Assembly: GCA_049614485.1 (NCBI GenBank)
Contig: JBMZDR010000010.1
Span: forward strand, 15,391-79,390
Direction: 5' to 3'
DNA from: GCA-2733415 sp049614485
GTDB lineage: Bacteria; Bacteroidota; Bacteroidia; Flavobacteriales; Flavobacteriaceae
DNA: 64,000 nt
Shown: positions 25,988-35,743 of the stretch, one piece after another
Layout of the letters: each line of letters opens with the position of its first letter
Numbering within the stretch: the stretch's first letter is position 1
Notes under the pieces: model-generated
What the model was told of the DNA's origin: nothing
Seen by the model: only the letters and a program-made list of their open reading frames with translations
Database searches by the model: none
Position numbers and translations under genes: made by a program

Positions 25988-26024
25988 AAAAAAGCTCCAA
26001 ATGCAATGCATTTGGAGCTTTTTT
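25988..26024. terminator. Bidirectional terminator
   Basis: 18-base arms (core AGCTCCAAATGCA and TGCATTTGGAGCT, flanked by A6 and T6) are exact reverse complements around one central A. It lies between convergent genes. Confidence 0.9.
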
Positions 26025-26036
26025 ATGATACATATT

Positions 26037-27107
26037 TTAGTGCAAAATAACTTTAAATGTTTTCTGTGAAGCCTGTAACTGAAGGTTTATAAAATAAAAT
26101 CCTTTTTCAAAACCTGATAAATCTACACTTTTAGCCGCACCACCTGTAATTAGTTGTTGTCCTAAACTATTAACAACTGTGTATGTATAATTAATACTTG
26201 ATAAGTTATTAATATGTACAATACCTGATGTTATTGTTGGGTATAATTTTAATGCCTCCAATTGCGCATAATCATTAGTCGCTAACAGGTTCCAATTATC
26301 TTGTGCGGCTGGTCCATTCCAAATTTGAGTAGCTAAATATGGATTATCAATAAATGGGTTCCTATTACCTTGTACCCCTTCCAATATGTCATTTCTATTC
26401 ATTTCATATTGCGAAACTGGGTCTTCTTCGTTCCATTCTAAAAACACATTTGGCATATCATTAAAATCAGAATATGATGCACTCCCCACACCAACAGCAG
26501 TAGCTGCGCATTGGCTAGGATAGCGTACATACATATACATAATCATTCTTGCTACATCACCGCGCCATTCATCACCCGGATACCAATTACCTGTAGTTGG
26601 AGTAATACCAGCTGTTCCAGAACCATCTTCATAAGGTCTGTTATTTCGTGAACTATTCATTTGCCCGTCACAGGCACGTAAATTATGAGCATCAGTACCT
26701 GTCCCAGGATCATCCGTTTCTAAAGCAGGTGTTGCTAATGATTTCGGGTATACGTGTTCTCTATTCCACAAGCCTGTACATCCTGATTGATGACACGATA
26801 ACGATTCATCTCTTACTCTATCATCACGTGTTTCAGTATCTCCAGTATCATAAGGGATTTCATCATAACCATATAATAAAAACACATTAGAACTATTTGA
26901 AGGGTCTAAATCAGTTTGTTTCAAAGCATCCCAGGCATCAAAAGCACTAGATGTATAATATATTTCTGTAGTATGCGTATTGGTTATTAAAGTTGTTAAT
27001 TGTGACTTTAAAGCATCACCTGTTTGACTAAAATCAACACCATTATAATAGGCAGGAACTTGTCCGAAACTCAATAATGGCAATAAAAGCACCAATATAT
27101 TCTTCAT
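26037..27107 (-). CDS. Secreted endonuclease I with T9SS sorting domain
   Basis: A 356-residue extracellular nuclease of the endonuclease I (EndA/NucM) family. The signal peptide MKNILVLLLPLLSFGQ fixes the start at 27107; the frame extends upstream without meaning. The catalytic region has WNREHVYPKS and downstream DAHNLRACDGQMNSSRNNRPYED, the H/N metal-site motifs of the family. The last about 75 residues (LKLYPTITSGIVHI...GFYFINLQ...KTFKVILH) form a type A T9SS C-terminal domain, so it crosses the outer membrane by type IX secretion. Likely role: digestion of extracellular DNA for nutrients. Confidence 0.9.
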   Translation of the reverse strand: MKNILVLLLPLLSFGQVPAYYNGVDFSQTGDALKSQLTTLITNTHTTEIYYTSSAFDAWDALKQTDLDPSNSSNVFLLYGYDEIPYDTGDTETRDDRVRDESLSCHQSGCTGLWNREHVYPKSLATPALETDDPGTGTDAHNLRACDGQMNSSRNNRPYEDGSGTAGITPTTGNWYPGDEWRGDVARMIMYMYVRYPSQCAATAVGVGSASYSDFNDMPNVFLEWNEEDPVSQYEMNRNDILEGVQGNRNPFIDNPYLATQIWNGPAAQDNWNLLATNDYAQLEALKLYPTITSGIVHINNLSSINYTYTVVNSLGQQLITGGAAKSVDLSGFEKGFYFINLQLQASQKTFKVILH

Positions 27108-27263
27108 AGTAATTTTTTGAGGGAGGACAATATAAGTTTTTTTTATTAAACAATACACATAAACAGATGAATGCCATGCTTTTATAGACAACACGTAATT
27201 TAATGTATCTATTCTATATGCAGGAAAATAATTATTGATTATATTTCATGAAAATTAATTAAT

Positions 27264-27725
27264 ATGACATTTACATTTGATGTGCAACAGAAAACCAGAG
27301 GGTTTTTAAAACAGTACCTTGAAACTTTAACTCTAAAAGAATTAAATACAATCCCGAACGGTTATAACAATTCAATACTTTGGAATATTGGCCATATTAT
27401 AGTAACCCAACAATTATTAGTTTATAAGTTATCTGGGCTACCTATGCTTGTTAATGAATCTCAAATTAACAAATACATGAAGGGAACAAAACCTGAAGCA
27501 GATGCTACTCAAAATGAGGTTGATGATTTGAATGAATTACTTTTCACCACGGTTAGGCAAACAAAAAATGATTATGAAAATGGAAAGTTCATTAATTTCA
27601 ATGAATATGTTTTATCTACAACTGGTAACACCTTAACCAAGGTAGAGGAAGCAATCAATTTTAATCTTTTTCATGAAGGCATTCACCTAGGGTATATTAT
27701 GGCTTTAGTAAAGGCCTTAAAATAA
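27264..27725 (+). CDS. DinB-family protein
   Basis: A 153-residue four-helix DinB-like protein. Family features are WNIGHIIVTQQLL with a metal-ligand His (about residue 49) and, near the C-terminus, NLFHEGIHLGYIMAL with the two further His ligands. DinB proteins are putative metal-dependent thiol S-transferases or stress proteins; the substrate is unknown. Its 3' end overlaps the convergent glycosyltransferase gene by 29 bases. Confidence 0.8.
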   Translation: MTFTFDVQQKTRGFLKQYLETLTLKELNTIPNGYNNSILWNIGHIIVTQQLLVYKLSGLPMLVNESQINKYMKGTKPEADATQNEVDDLNELLFTTVRQTKNDYENGKFINFNEYVLSTTGNTLTKVEEAINFNLFHEGIHLGYIMALVKALK

Positions 27726-28998
27726 GCGCTAGTTGTTGGGTGAGATTTTTTCTATGAAATTTCTGTATACCAATACCATTAACATGTAATACATTAGTTT
27801 GATAAGCGTTAAAACAAGACAATACAGCAGTTTTAATTGCTGCTTTTTCTCTTTGATTATAACTAAAAGTCATCCCTGTATTTGTTTCAGAAAGTATACT
27901 TTTAAAATCTGATTTTTCAGGCCCAAATGCTAATATAGGTCTGTTAGATTGCATGTATTCAAATAATTTTCCTGGAATAATGCATCGTGTTTCTGGAGAG
28001 TCTATCTCTACTAATAACAGTACTTGAGATTGGCGTTGTTGAATTTGTGCATCATTATGAGATATGTAACCTAACAATGACACAAAATCCTTCAAGCCAC
28101 TGTTATAAATTGATTTCAACACATCATCACTCACTGCTCCTATTAATTTTAATTCAAAAGCATTTTTAAACGCAGTGTTTTCTTGAATCAACTCTGCAAG
28201 TACTTGCCATAAAACCTCAGGATTTCTCCCGGTTAACAATGATCCTATATGCGCCATTGTAAACTTCGAATCCAACTCAATTTTTTTAAGTGAGACATCA
28301 TCAAAACCATTAGTAATAACTGAAATTGGTTGTTTGGTTAACCGTTGAAATTCTTCTTTTGTGGTTAAACTAGTTACTATAATTTCATCTGCTGTTTGTA
28401 GTACTTTTCTTTCTAAATTTTTGTGTTTTTTTTCTGATGCAGTAGTCAATTTCATCTTTTTATGATACCCAATGGTTGTCCACGGATCACGGAAATCAGC
28501 AACCCAATTCACACCTAATTGTTCTTTTAATTGTCCCCCAATTAAATGTACACTGTGCGGTGGCCCAGTTGTAATTATAGTATTAATTTGATGTTTTTTA
28601 ATATATGCACCTAAATATTTTACAGATGGTTTTACCCAAAATTTACGCGCATCAGGTATAAAATAATTTCCTCTTATGTACAACAGAAGTCTTTCTGCTA
28701 CGGATTGTTTTTTGGTCGCTATAATTCCTGAAGCAATTGCTTGGGTTTTCTTTTTTGAAAATAATGACGCAAACTTATATGGCTCAAAAATTGGTTGTTT
28801 AATAATTGTAACCCTATCAGAAATTTCACTCTTTAGAGCGTTATCAATCAACGGGTAATTAGGGTTCTCTGGGCAATACACAACAGGTTCAATATCAAAA
28901 TCTGGTAAGTACTTTACAAACTTCAGCCAACGCTGAACTCCAGGCCCACCTGCTGGCGGCCAATAGTAAGTAACAATAAGTACTTTTTTATTTGACAT
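27697..28998 (-). CDS. Glycosyltransferase, GT4-like
   Basis: A 433-residue GT-B glycosyltransferase. The N-terminal Rossmann half begins KKVLIVTYYWPPAGGPGVQRWLK, a motif typical of flavobacterial GT4 enzymes, and includes DFRDPWTTIGYHKK; the C-terminal half includes HIGSLLTGRNPEVLWQVL and the donor-site segment CIIPGKLFEYMQSNRPILAFG. Start at 28998 (MSNKKV) is preferred over 29013. It lies 21 bases downstream of the YfhO gene, suggesting a joint role in surface-glycan or glycolipid synthesis. Sugar and acceptor unknown. Confidence 0.82.
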   Translation of the reverse strand: MSNKKVLIVTYYWPPAGGPGVQRWLKFVKYLPDFDIEPVVYCPENPNYPLIDNALKSEISDRVTIIKQPIFEPYKFASLFSKKKTQAIASGIIATKKQSVAERLLLYIRGNYFIPDARKFWVKPSVKYLGAYIKKHQINTIITTGPPHSVHLIGGQLKEQLGVNWVADFRDPWTTIGYHKKMKLTTASEKKHKNLERKVLQTADEIIVTSLTTKEEFQRLTKQPISVITNGFDDVSLKKIELDSKFTMAHIGSLLTGRNPEVLWQVLAELIQENTAFKNAFELKLIGAVSDDVLKSIYNSGLKDFVSLLGYISHNDAQIQQRQSQVLLLVEIDSPETRCIIPGKLFEYMQSNRPILAFGPEKSDFKSILSETNTGMTFSYNQREKAAIKTAVLSCFNAYQTNVLHVNGIGIQKFHRKNLTQQLALILRPLLKP

Positions 28999-29019
28999 AC
29001 GTGAACTGTTCAAAAAAGA

Positions 29020-31440
29020 CTAGCTCTTTTTCTTTTTAAACTCATAAAACAATCCTCCGAAAATTAATAACACTAACCCTACGGATGACGCTAAAGCAAT
29101 CGTACTTCCTGTTTCTATAACCTGAGGTTCAAACTTGAAATCAATGGTATGTTTTCCTTTAGGAATTTCTAATCCTCTTAATAAATAGTTTGTCTTAAAA
29201 TGTGGTTTTAAAACACCATCTATATAAGCATTCCAACCATTTTCATAATATATTTCTGAAAACACTGCTACCCCATCATTAGTATTAGACGCTTCATATA
29301 CCAAATGATTTGGTTTATATGAGATTAGCTTAATAGTTGCTAAGGAATCTAATTTATAGGTAGATTTCAGATTAGAGCGACCTTCAAGAACAACAGCCTG
29401 CTTCTTTAAGTTTAAAGTATCTAATATTAATAATTCTTCATCTGCCGTAGCGACAGATTTCAAGTCTTCAACAAACCATGCGTTTCCATTAGCATACGGG
29501 TTATTCATTACAGATAACCTGCCTTTTTTCTCTTGAATAATATATTTCAAGTTCAGCATGTTAATTACTGACATTTTATTTCTACTTACATAGAATTCAA
29601 AAATATCTTCTGCTCGTTTTGGTTTTGCTGCATGATAACCTCCAAATGCGTTGTGAAAATAAGATGTTCTTGCCGTATTAAATGGGTTATTACTAAAATC
29701 TAATACTCTGTAATGTGATGTGTCTTCTAGTATTTGAGCGTCAGCAGACGTCATTTGAAATGGTGTGTTAACTTGTGTTGCAGTTACAAAGTCTTCAGAG
29801 TTTACATAACGTTTATCTACACCTACTAAATCAAATATAATCAAACACCCAATAACAACAAGCACTACATTTTCTTTGAATTTATCTTTTAAATACATCC
29901 ATAAAGCTGTAGCAGTAAGCATTACAAATGCAAAAGAACGCAATACATCTTTCGTAAATAATGCTTCACGTTCACCTTTAATCATCTTTAAGAAATCGGG
30001 GCCATAATTTTCAAGAAGCATTCCATCTCTATTACTTACAAAGTCAAATAGCGAGCCTTTTAAAAAATAAAAAGCAATGGCTAGACCACCAGTAATCCCT
30101 AGTGTATATTTTAAAGCTTTAAGTTTATCTTCTTTTTGTTCATAATTATTTAGAAAACGATATAGGCCGAAAATTGCTAAAATTGGCACAACCAACTCTA
30201 TAATAACTTGAATAGAACTTACTGCTCTAAACTTGTTATATAAAGGCATATAATCAATAAACAAATCAGTTAATACGCTGAAGTTTTTACCCCACGACAG
30301 TAGTAATACTAGCACACCGCCTATTACTACCCATTTTTTTAAACGTCCTTTTACTAAAAATAGCCCTAAAACAAATAGAAACACCACTACTGCACCTAAA
30401 TAAGCTGGTGCGGCAACATAACTCTGATCGGACCAATACATTAACTGCCCAGTAAATTGTTGCGCTTCTGCGCTTGAAATACCAAATAGTCGCTGCATTT
30501 TTTTAACTGCATCAGAATCTTTAGCAATTGGCTCATTATTAGAACCACCAAATAAACGAGGCACAAATAAATTTAAACTCTCAGAAATTCCATAGCTGTA
30601 TTCAGTAATATACGCTTTACTCAATCCGCCTGTTCCTATTTTTTTTGAACCATCTGGGTTTATCGTTAACTCACTTTTACTTCGTGTGCTTTCTTTAGCA
30701 TATTCTGAAGTTGCCATAAGGTTAGTAGCGTTTAACCCTAAAGAAAAAATAACTGCTACTGCAAGTATCGCAATAGATGTGAAATAATGTTTTAATTCTT
30801 TCTTTTTAAAAGCGTCTACTAAATACACTAAACCAATAACTATAACTAATAACAGTAAATAGTATGTCATTTGAAAGTGATTGGCACTGAGTTCTAACCC
30901 CATAGCCAAAGCCATGATTACAAAGCCTAGTACGTATTTCTTTCTAAACACTAAGAATATGCCTGATAACACTAAAGGCATATAGGCAATAGCGTGTGCT
31001 TTTGCATTATGACCAACACCAAGTATAATGATATAATAGGTTGAAAAACCAAAAGCAAAACTTCCTAATAATGCATAACGCCAATCGACTTTTAAAACTA
31101 ATAATAACACATAAAAGCATGCAAAATACAAGAACACATAATCTGCTGGTCTCGGTAAAAAACGCAGTAAGCTGTCTAACTTCTTAATATAATTATGAGG
31201 ATATTTCGCCCCAAGTTGATAGGTAGGCATTCCTCCAAAAGCAGCGTCTGTCCAATATGTTTCTTGTCCTTCAGTTTTTTGAAAGTCTTTTTGTTGTTTA
31301 GACATCCCAATATACTGAGCAATGTCTGATTGTTTAATTTGTTTCCCTTGTAGGATAGGAGAGAAATAAAGAACAGCTGCAATTATAAATAATAAAACAG
31401 CTGCTATATGCGGTAGTACTTTTTTAAGCGATAAATTCAT
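29020..31440 (-). CDS. YfhO-family integral membrane protein
   Basis: An 806-residue polytopic protein with about a dozen hydrophobic helices in residues 1-530 and an extracytoplasmic C-terminal domain, closed by a final helix and KKKKS tail. Segments such as FLPRPADYVFLYFACFYVLL and the late RVLDFSNNPFNTARTSYFHN and YENGWNAYIDG fit the Bacteroidetes YfhO family, which resembles GT-C glycosyltransferases. It is flanked by a DUF4834 gene (9 bases upstream) and a glycosyltransferase, so a role in cell-surface glycosylation is likely. Confidence 0.85.
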   Translation of the reverse strand: MNLSLKKVLPHIAAVLLFIIAAVLYFSPILQGKQIKQSDIAQYIGMSKQQKDFQKTEGQETYWTDAAFGGMPTYQLGAKYPHNYIKKLDSLLRFLPRPADYVFLYFACFYVLLLVLKVDWRYALLGSFAFGFSTYYIIILGVGHNAKAHAIAYMPLVLSGIFLVFRKKYVLGFVIMALAMGLELSANHFQMTYYLLLLVIVIGLVYLVDAFKKKELKHYFTSIAILAVAVIFSLGLNATNLMATSEYAKESTRSKSELTINPDGSKKIGTGGLSKAYITEYSYGISESLNLFVPRLFGGSNNEPIAKDSDAVKKMQRLFGISSAEAQQFTGQLMYWSDQSYVAAPAYLGAVVVFLFVLGLFLVKGRLKKWVVIGGVLVLLLSWGKNFSVLTDLFIDYMPLYNKFRAVSSIQVIIELVVPILAIFGLYRFLNNYEQKEDKLKALKYTLGITGGLAIAFYFLKGSLFDFVSNRDGMLLENYGPDFLKMIKGEREALFTKDVLRSFAFVMLTATALWMYLKDKFKENVVLVVIGCLIIFDLVGVDKRYVNSEDFVTATQVNTPFQMTSADAQILEDTSHYRVLDFSNNPFNTARTSYFHNAFGGYHAAKPKRAEDIFEFYVSRNKMSVINMLNLKYIIQEKKGRLSVMNNPYANGNAWFVEDLKSVATADEELLILDTLNLKKQAVVLEGRSNLKSTYKLDSLATIKLISYKPNHLVYEASNTNDGVAVFSEIYYENGWNAYIDGVLKPHFKTNYLLRGLEIPKGKHTIDFKFEPQVIETGSTIALASSVGLVLLIFGGLFYEFKKKKS

Positions 31441-31449
31441 GTGATAAAT

Positions 31450-31692
31450 CTAATCAATTTCTTCAAAATCAATGTAGTCACCAACTTTTTTTGTTGAACT
31501 TCTTTTATGCACTGGTTCTTTTGGTTGCTGTTGCTGAGTTTCTTGATGGTGTTGGAATTGTTCTTTTACTTTCTGTTCCATTTTTCCTGCAGCGTATTTC
31601 ATTAACATTGGGGCAAAAATTCTCATTAAGAATTTTCCAATGTAATACACAGCCATAATTATTACAATCGTTCTTAATAATTGATATATCAT
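31450..31692 (-). CDS. DUF4834 family small protein
   Basis: An 80-residue protein: one membrane helix (residues about 4-28), a short amphipathic region, a Gln-rich linker (HHQETQQQQPKEP), and the conserved acidic end VGDYIDFEEID. This pattern is DUF4834. It heads the DUF4834-YfhO-glycosyltransferase operon. Function unknown. Confidence 0.75.
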   Translation of the reverse strand: MIYQLLRTIVIIMAVYYIGKFLMRIFAPMLMKYAAGKMEQKVKEQFQHHQETQQQQPKEPVHKRSSTKKVGDYIDFEEID

Positions 31693-31860
31693 ATTCTTAA
31701 TCTTTTACTCTAGAATTGGTATTACACAAGGCGTTATTACTACAAAGCTACATAAAATTAACGATGCACAAAGTTGATAACATTTTTTTAACTTGTGAAG
31801 GCTGATATTTTAAAAGAAAATGTATTTTTATATCCACAATTAGAAGAAAAATATTCAAGC

Positions 31861-32898
31861 ATGACATTATTTAGAGTTTTATTTTCAGCATTCTGTTTTA
31901 CCAGCTTAAGCACTTACGCCCAATATACAGAAACAATAAACTCCAACAGACCTGGAGCTTCATCAGGAGCTTACGCTGTAGGAATTAATGTTATACAAGC
32001 TGAAGGTGGTTTTATTTACACTAAAAACAATCATGAATTACAAGATGCTGAATTTGGTGGCGCAGGCTTAGAATATGAATTTAGATATGGTATTTGGAAG
32101 GAAGCCTTAGAAGTGAATTTGAGTGGTAGTTTTCAAGCCGGAAAAGTCACTGATAATTTTTTAGGAACATCAGAGTCTGTCGGTAATTTTAGAATGAATA
32201 CTATTGGAGCAAAATACTTGTTTTTTGATCCATATAAAAAGAAAGAAGGTGAGGGTGAGGAAAAACCTAACTTATACAGCTGGCATGCGAATCATAAATT
32301 TCAATGGAAAACATTAATCCCATCTGTTGCAGTATATGCTGGAATGAATTTTAATATTACAAACACACCATTTGTGTATGGTAGTAATTTTAACTTCAAC
32401 AATTTAGAAGAACCTACGCTATCACCAAAAATTATGTTAATCACTCAAAACAACTGGTCTGGTGGCTGGGTGTTTACAATGAACTTTATTGGAGATCGAG
32501 TGTTTATGACTGACTACCCTATTTACTCTTACATTCTAACACTAACACATGCTTTAAGTGAAAAAGCTGCCGTGTTTGGTGAACACCAAGGCATTATTAA
32601 TGACATATACTCAGACTCTCTATTCAGATTTGGAGGCGCCTACTTGTTATCTAAAGACATTCAATTAGATGCCGGACTAACTTTAAATACTAAAAATACA
32701 CCTTCTGTATTTGGCTTAAATGTTGGGTTCTCATATCGAATGGATTTTCATAAGGATCCTGAGAACAACAATAGTGCAGAAGATGAAAAAGAACGTAAAG
32801 ATAATGCTGGCGGTAAAAACAGAAAGAAGAAAAAGAAAGATGGAAGTGGTAATAAAGAGAAGAAAAGCAATAAAGATGTTATTGACTTTAATGACTAA
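31861..32898 (+). CDS. Outer-membrane transporter-like beta-barrel protein
   Basis: A 345-residue outer-membrane protein. The signal peptide MTLFRVLFSAFCFTSLSTYAQ supports the start at 31861. The mature part begins with TINSNRPGASSGAYAVGINVIQAEGGF, typical of the MetA-pathway-of-phenol-degradation/transporter porin family in Bacteroidetes, followed by barrel-like strands. The C-terminus is unusual: a roughly 45-residue, highly charged Lys/Glu/Asn tail ending DVIDFND, after the last strand SFSYRMDFH. The tail may be periplasmic. Substrate unknown. Confidence 0.7.
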   Translation: MTLFRVLFSAFCFTSLSTYAQYTETINSNRPGASSGAYAVGINVIQAEGGFIYTKNNHELQDAEFGGAGLEYEFRYGIWKEALEVNLSGSFQAGKVTDNFLGTSESVGNFRMNTIGAKYLFFDPYKKKEGEGEEKPNLYSWHANHKFQWKTLIPSVAVYAGMNFNITNTPFVYGSNFNFNNLEEPTLSPKIMLITQNNWSGGWVFTMNFIGDRVFMTDYPIYSYILTLTHALSEKAAVFGEHQGIINDIYSDSLFRFGGAYLLSKDIQLDAGLTLNTKNTPSVFGLNVGFSYRMDFHKDPENNNSAEDEKERKDNAGGKNRKKKKKDGSGNKEKKSNKDVIDFND

Positions 32899-33013
32899 GC
32901 CTTTTTAAAAACTAATTATTAAAAGCATCTCTTTTAAACATATCATTTTTACTAAACCACTACATACCACATAATTACATCATACATTCCTTTCAAAAAA
33001 AGAAAAAAATCCT

Positions 33014-33021
33014 TATATTTG
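33014..33021 (+). promoter_or_regulatory. -7 promoter box for 33145 gene
   Basis: TATATTTG at 33014-33021, preceded by TTTC at 32991-32994 with a 19-base spacer, fits the Bacteroidetes promoter pattern (TTTG-like, then TAnnTTTG). It implies a leader of about 120 bases. Confidence 0.6.
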
Positions 33022-33083
33022 AGAGACAACTTCATAGTAATAACTTTCATGTAACTTAGCACTAGTTAGTTCTGCTATTGTGT

Positions 33084-33143
33084 TTATAACACCCCAAAAA
33101 GATTAAAATTACTTTATTTTTTATTAATCTTTATATGTTATAA
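33084..33143 (+). promoter_or_regulatory. 5'-leader hairpin adjoining a start codon
   Basis: TTATAACA (33084-33091) pairs with TGTTATAA (33136-33143), and AAAGATTAA (33098-33106) pairs with TTAATCTTT (33124-33132). The outer arm ends one base before the ATG at 33145, so folding would bury the initiation region. It is a candidate riboregulatory or thermosensitive element. Confidence 0.4.
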
Positions 33144-33144
33144 A

Positions 33145-33675
33145 ATGAAAAAATACGTTATTCTAACTACCAGTCTCTTTGCCTGTATAACTCTACAAGG
33201 GCAATCAATTAACGAAATAAAAGCTGAACATAATTCTGAAATTAAAGACCTCAAAAAAGAATACTATAAAAACTTACAAGAAAATCAAGACGCAAGGGTT
33301 TTTTCTATTACTAAAAATCGCAATGATTATACCTATCAAAAGCTTGAAAATATAAAACAGAATGCTGCATTTAACTCAAAAAAAGATAGCATTAAACGAA
33401 TGCAATTAAGTACTGAAAAACAACGCCTATTTAATTTAAAGGTCACAAATTATAATGATAGTATCGCTAATGCTATAGGTTATAGACGTGTGAGTAAAGC
33501 GATTGATGATTTAGAAAAAAAACGAAAACTAGAAGAGTTACGAGCCTCTAACAGACGAGAAGCATTTTACAGAAGCCAATCAGTACTCATAAAAAAAGAT
33601 GATAACAAAAATAATTTAAAATCAAGACTGAACACACGACATAAACAATTGAAAAAAAAATATTCTATTGAATAA
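33145..33675 (+). CDS. Exported basic coiled-coil protein, unknown
   Basis: A 176-residue exported protein. A signal peptide (MKKYVILTTSLFACITLQGQS) is followed by a highly charged, helical sequence rich in Lys, Arg, Glu and Asn (EIKDLKKEYYKNLQENQDAR, ALDDLEKKRKLEELR-like heptads). No domain recognised. It has its own promoter box and a long structured leader, suggesting post-transcriptional control. It is convergent with uvrB (17-base gap). Confidence 0.6.
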   Translation: MKKYVILTTSLFACITLQGQSINEIKAEHNSEIKDLKKEYYKNLQENQDARVFSITKNRNDYTYQKLENIKQNAAFNSKKDSIKRMQLSTEKQRLFNLKVTNYNDSIANAIGYRRVSKAIDDLEKKRKLEELRASNRREAFYRSQSVLIKKDDNKNNLKSRLNTRHKQLKKKYSIE

Positions 33676-33692
33676 TAACCGTTGTTGTTTTA

Positions 33693-35678
33693 TCACCTGT
33701 TGGCCTCTAAAGCTTTAATAGCATCACGTAATTGTGCAGCTTTCATAAAATCTAAGTCTTTTGCTGCATTTTCCATAGCTTTACGAGTTTCACGAATTTT
33801 CTTTTCTAACTCAGGTTTTGTCATATAAGCCGCCTCCTCTTCTGCTACTTGTTTGATATTGGATTCATAAAATGCATCTACATCATCTTTAGCTAACGGA
33901 TTTACTATTTTTTTATTTAATGCTTTTGGCACCAACCCATTACTTGTATTGTAAGCAATTTGCTTGCTTCGTCTATAGGAAGTTTCATCAATTGTTTTTT
34001 GCATACTCTTAGTAATTTTATCTGCATACATAATTGCTTTACCATTAATATTACGTGCAGCCCTACCAATAGTTTGGGTTAATGAGCGATGACTCCTTAA
34101 GAAACCTTCTTTATCTGCATCTAATATTGCAACTAATGAGACCTCTGGTAAATCTAAGCCTTCACGTAATAAATTAACACCTATCAATACATCAAATAAT
34201 CCTAAACGTAAATCTCGCATAATCTCAACACGTTCTAAAGTATCAACGTCTGAGTGAATATAACGACAACGAATTTGTATTCTTGCTAAATATTTGGTCA
34301 ATTCCTCTGCCATACGTTTGGTTAAAGTTGTTACCAAAACACGCTCATCTTTATCTATGCGTTGCTGCATTTCTTCAATTAAATCATCAATTTGATTTAA
34401 ACTAGGACGCACTTCAATAATTGGATCTAACAAACCAGTTGGTCTAATAACTTGCTCGACATAAATACCTTCTGTTTTTTGCAATTCATAGTCAGATGGT
34501 GTAGCACTTACATAAATAACTTGATTTTGAATAGCTTCAAACTCTTCAAACTTTAGAGGCCTGTTATCCATGGCTGCTGGTAAACGAAACCCGTATTCAA
34601 CTAAATTTTCTTTTCTACTTCGGTCACCTCCATACATGGCATGTACCTGAGAAATAGTCACGTGACTTTCATCTACAATCATTAAATAATCATCTGGGAA
34701 ATAATCTAATAAACAAAATGGACGTGTTCCTGGTGATCTCCCATCTAAATAACGAGAATAGTTTTCAATTCCAGAACAGTATCCTAATTCACGAATCATT
34801 TCCAAATCAAATTCTGTTCGTTCTTTTAAACGTTTTGCTTCTAAATGCTTTCCTATTTCCTTAAAATAATCAACCTGTTTCACCATATCTTCTTGAATAC
34901 TATGGATGGCATTCTGTAAAACATCTGGTGAAGTCACAAACATATTTGCTGGATAAATATTTAAACGATCATAGCTCCCTAATACCTCATTTGTTTGCAC
35001 TACAAAGGCTTCTATTTCTTCTATTTCATCGCCAAAAAAATGAATTCTAAACGCATTGTCCTCATATCCTGGAAAAATATCAACTGTATCACCTTTAATA
35101 CGAAATGTACCTCGTGTAAACTCGGCTTCTGTTCTTGAATATAGACTTTGAACTAATTGATGTAATAATTTGGTTCTAGAAATCACTTGATCTTTTTCAA
35201 GAGAAATTACATTTTTTTGAAATTCTACAGGGTTTCCTATACCGTACAAACAAGATACTGAGGCAACAACAATAACATCTCTTCGCCCTGAAAGCAATGA
35301 TGACGTAGCACTTAATCGCAATTTTTCAATTTCATCATTTATTGACAAGTCCTTTTCTATATACACTCCAGATGTAGGAATATAAGCCTCCGGTTGGTAG
35401 TAGTCATAATACGACACAAAATACTCAACGGCGTTTTCAGGGAAAAACTCTTTAAATTCAGAATATAATTGTGCTGCTAAAGTTTTGTTATGTGCTAAAA
35501 CAAGTGTTGGTTTTTGTGTATCATTAATAACATTAGCTACCGTAAATGTTTTCCCTGAGCCTGTTACCCCTAACAATGTTTGGTATTTATCATCTTGATG
35601 AATACCCTTTACCAATTGTTTTATAGCTTCTGGCTGATCTCCTGTTGGTGAAAATCCTGATTTTATATTGAACTTCAT
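33693..35678 (-). CDS. uvrB: Excinuclease ABC subunit B
   Basis: A 661-residue UvrB, the DNA helicase-like damage verifier that works with UvrA and UvrC. It has Walker A GVTGSGKT, the beta-hairpin region YYDYYQPEAYIP, Walker B-region VDESHVTISQ, helicase motifs V-VI (LLREGLDLPEVSLVAILDADKEGFLRS is covered at residues about 510-535, then QTIGRAARN), and the C-terminal UvrC-binding helical hairpin (LEKKIRETRKAM to LRDAIKAL). Length is normal. It appears monocistronic. uvrA lies at 22335 on the other strand. Confidence 0.96.
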   Translation of the reverse strand: MKFNIKSGFSPTGDQPEAIKQLVKGIHQDDKYQTLLGVTGSGKTFTVANVINDTQKPTLVLAHNKTLAAQLYSEFKEFFPENAVEYFVSYYDYYQPEAYIPTSGVYIEKDLSINDEIEKLRLSATSSLLSGRRDVIVVASVSCLYGIGNPVEFQKNVISLEKDQVISRTKLLHQLVQSLYSRTEAEFTRGTFRIKGDTVDIFPGYEDNAFRIHFFGDEIEEIEAFVVQTNEVLGSYDRLNIYPANMFVTSPDVLQNAIHSIQEDMVKQVDYFKEIGKHLEAKRLKERTEFDLEMIRELGYCSGIENYSRYLDGRSPGTRPFCLLDYFPDDYLMIVDESHVTISQVHAMYGGDRSRKENLVEYGFRLPAAMDNRPLKFEEFEAIQNQVIYVSATPSDYELQKTEGIYVEQVIRPTGLLDPIIEVRPSLNQIDDLIEEMQQRIDKDERVLVTTLTKRMAEELTKYLARIQIRCRYIHSDVDTLERVEIMRDLRLGLFDVLIGVNLLREGLDLPEVSLVAILDADKEGFLRSHRSLTQTIGRAARNINGKAIMYADKITKSMQKTIDETSYRRSKQIAYNTSNGLVPKALNKKIVNPLAKDDVDAFYESNIKQVAEEEAAYMTKPELEKKIRETRKAMENAAKDLDFMKAAQLRDAIKALEANR

Positions 35679-35743
35679 GTACTCCTACAATTTTTAACTG
35701 CAATCTATACTACGAAATTACAAAATCATTAATTGATATGTTC

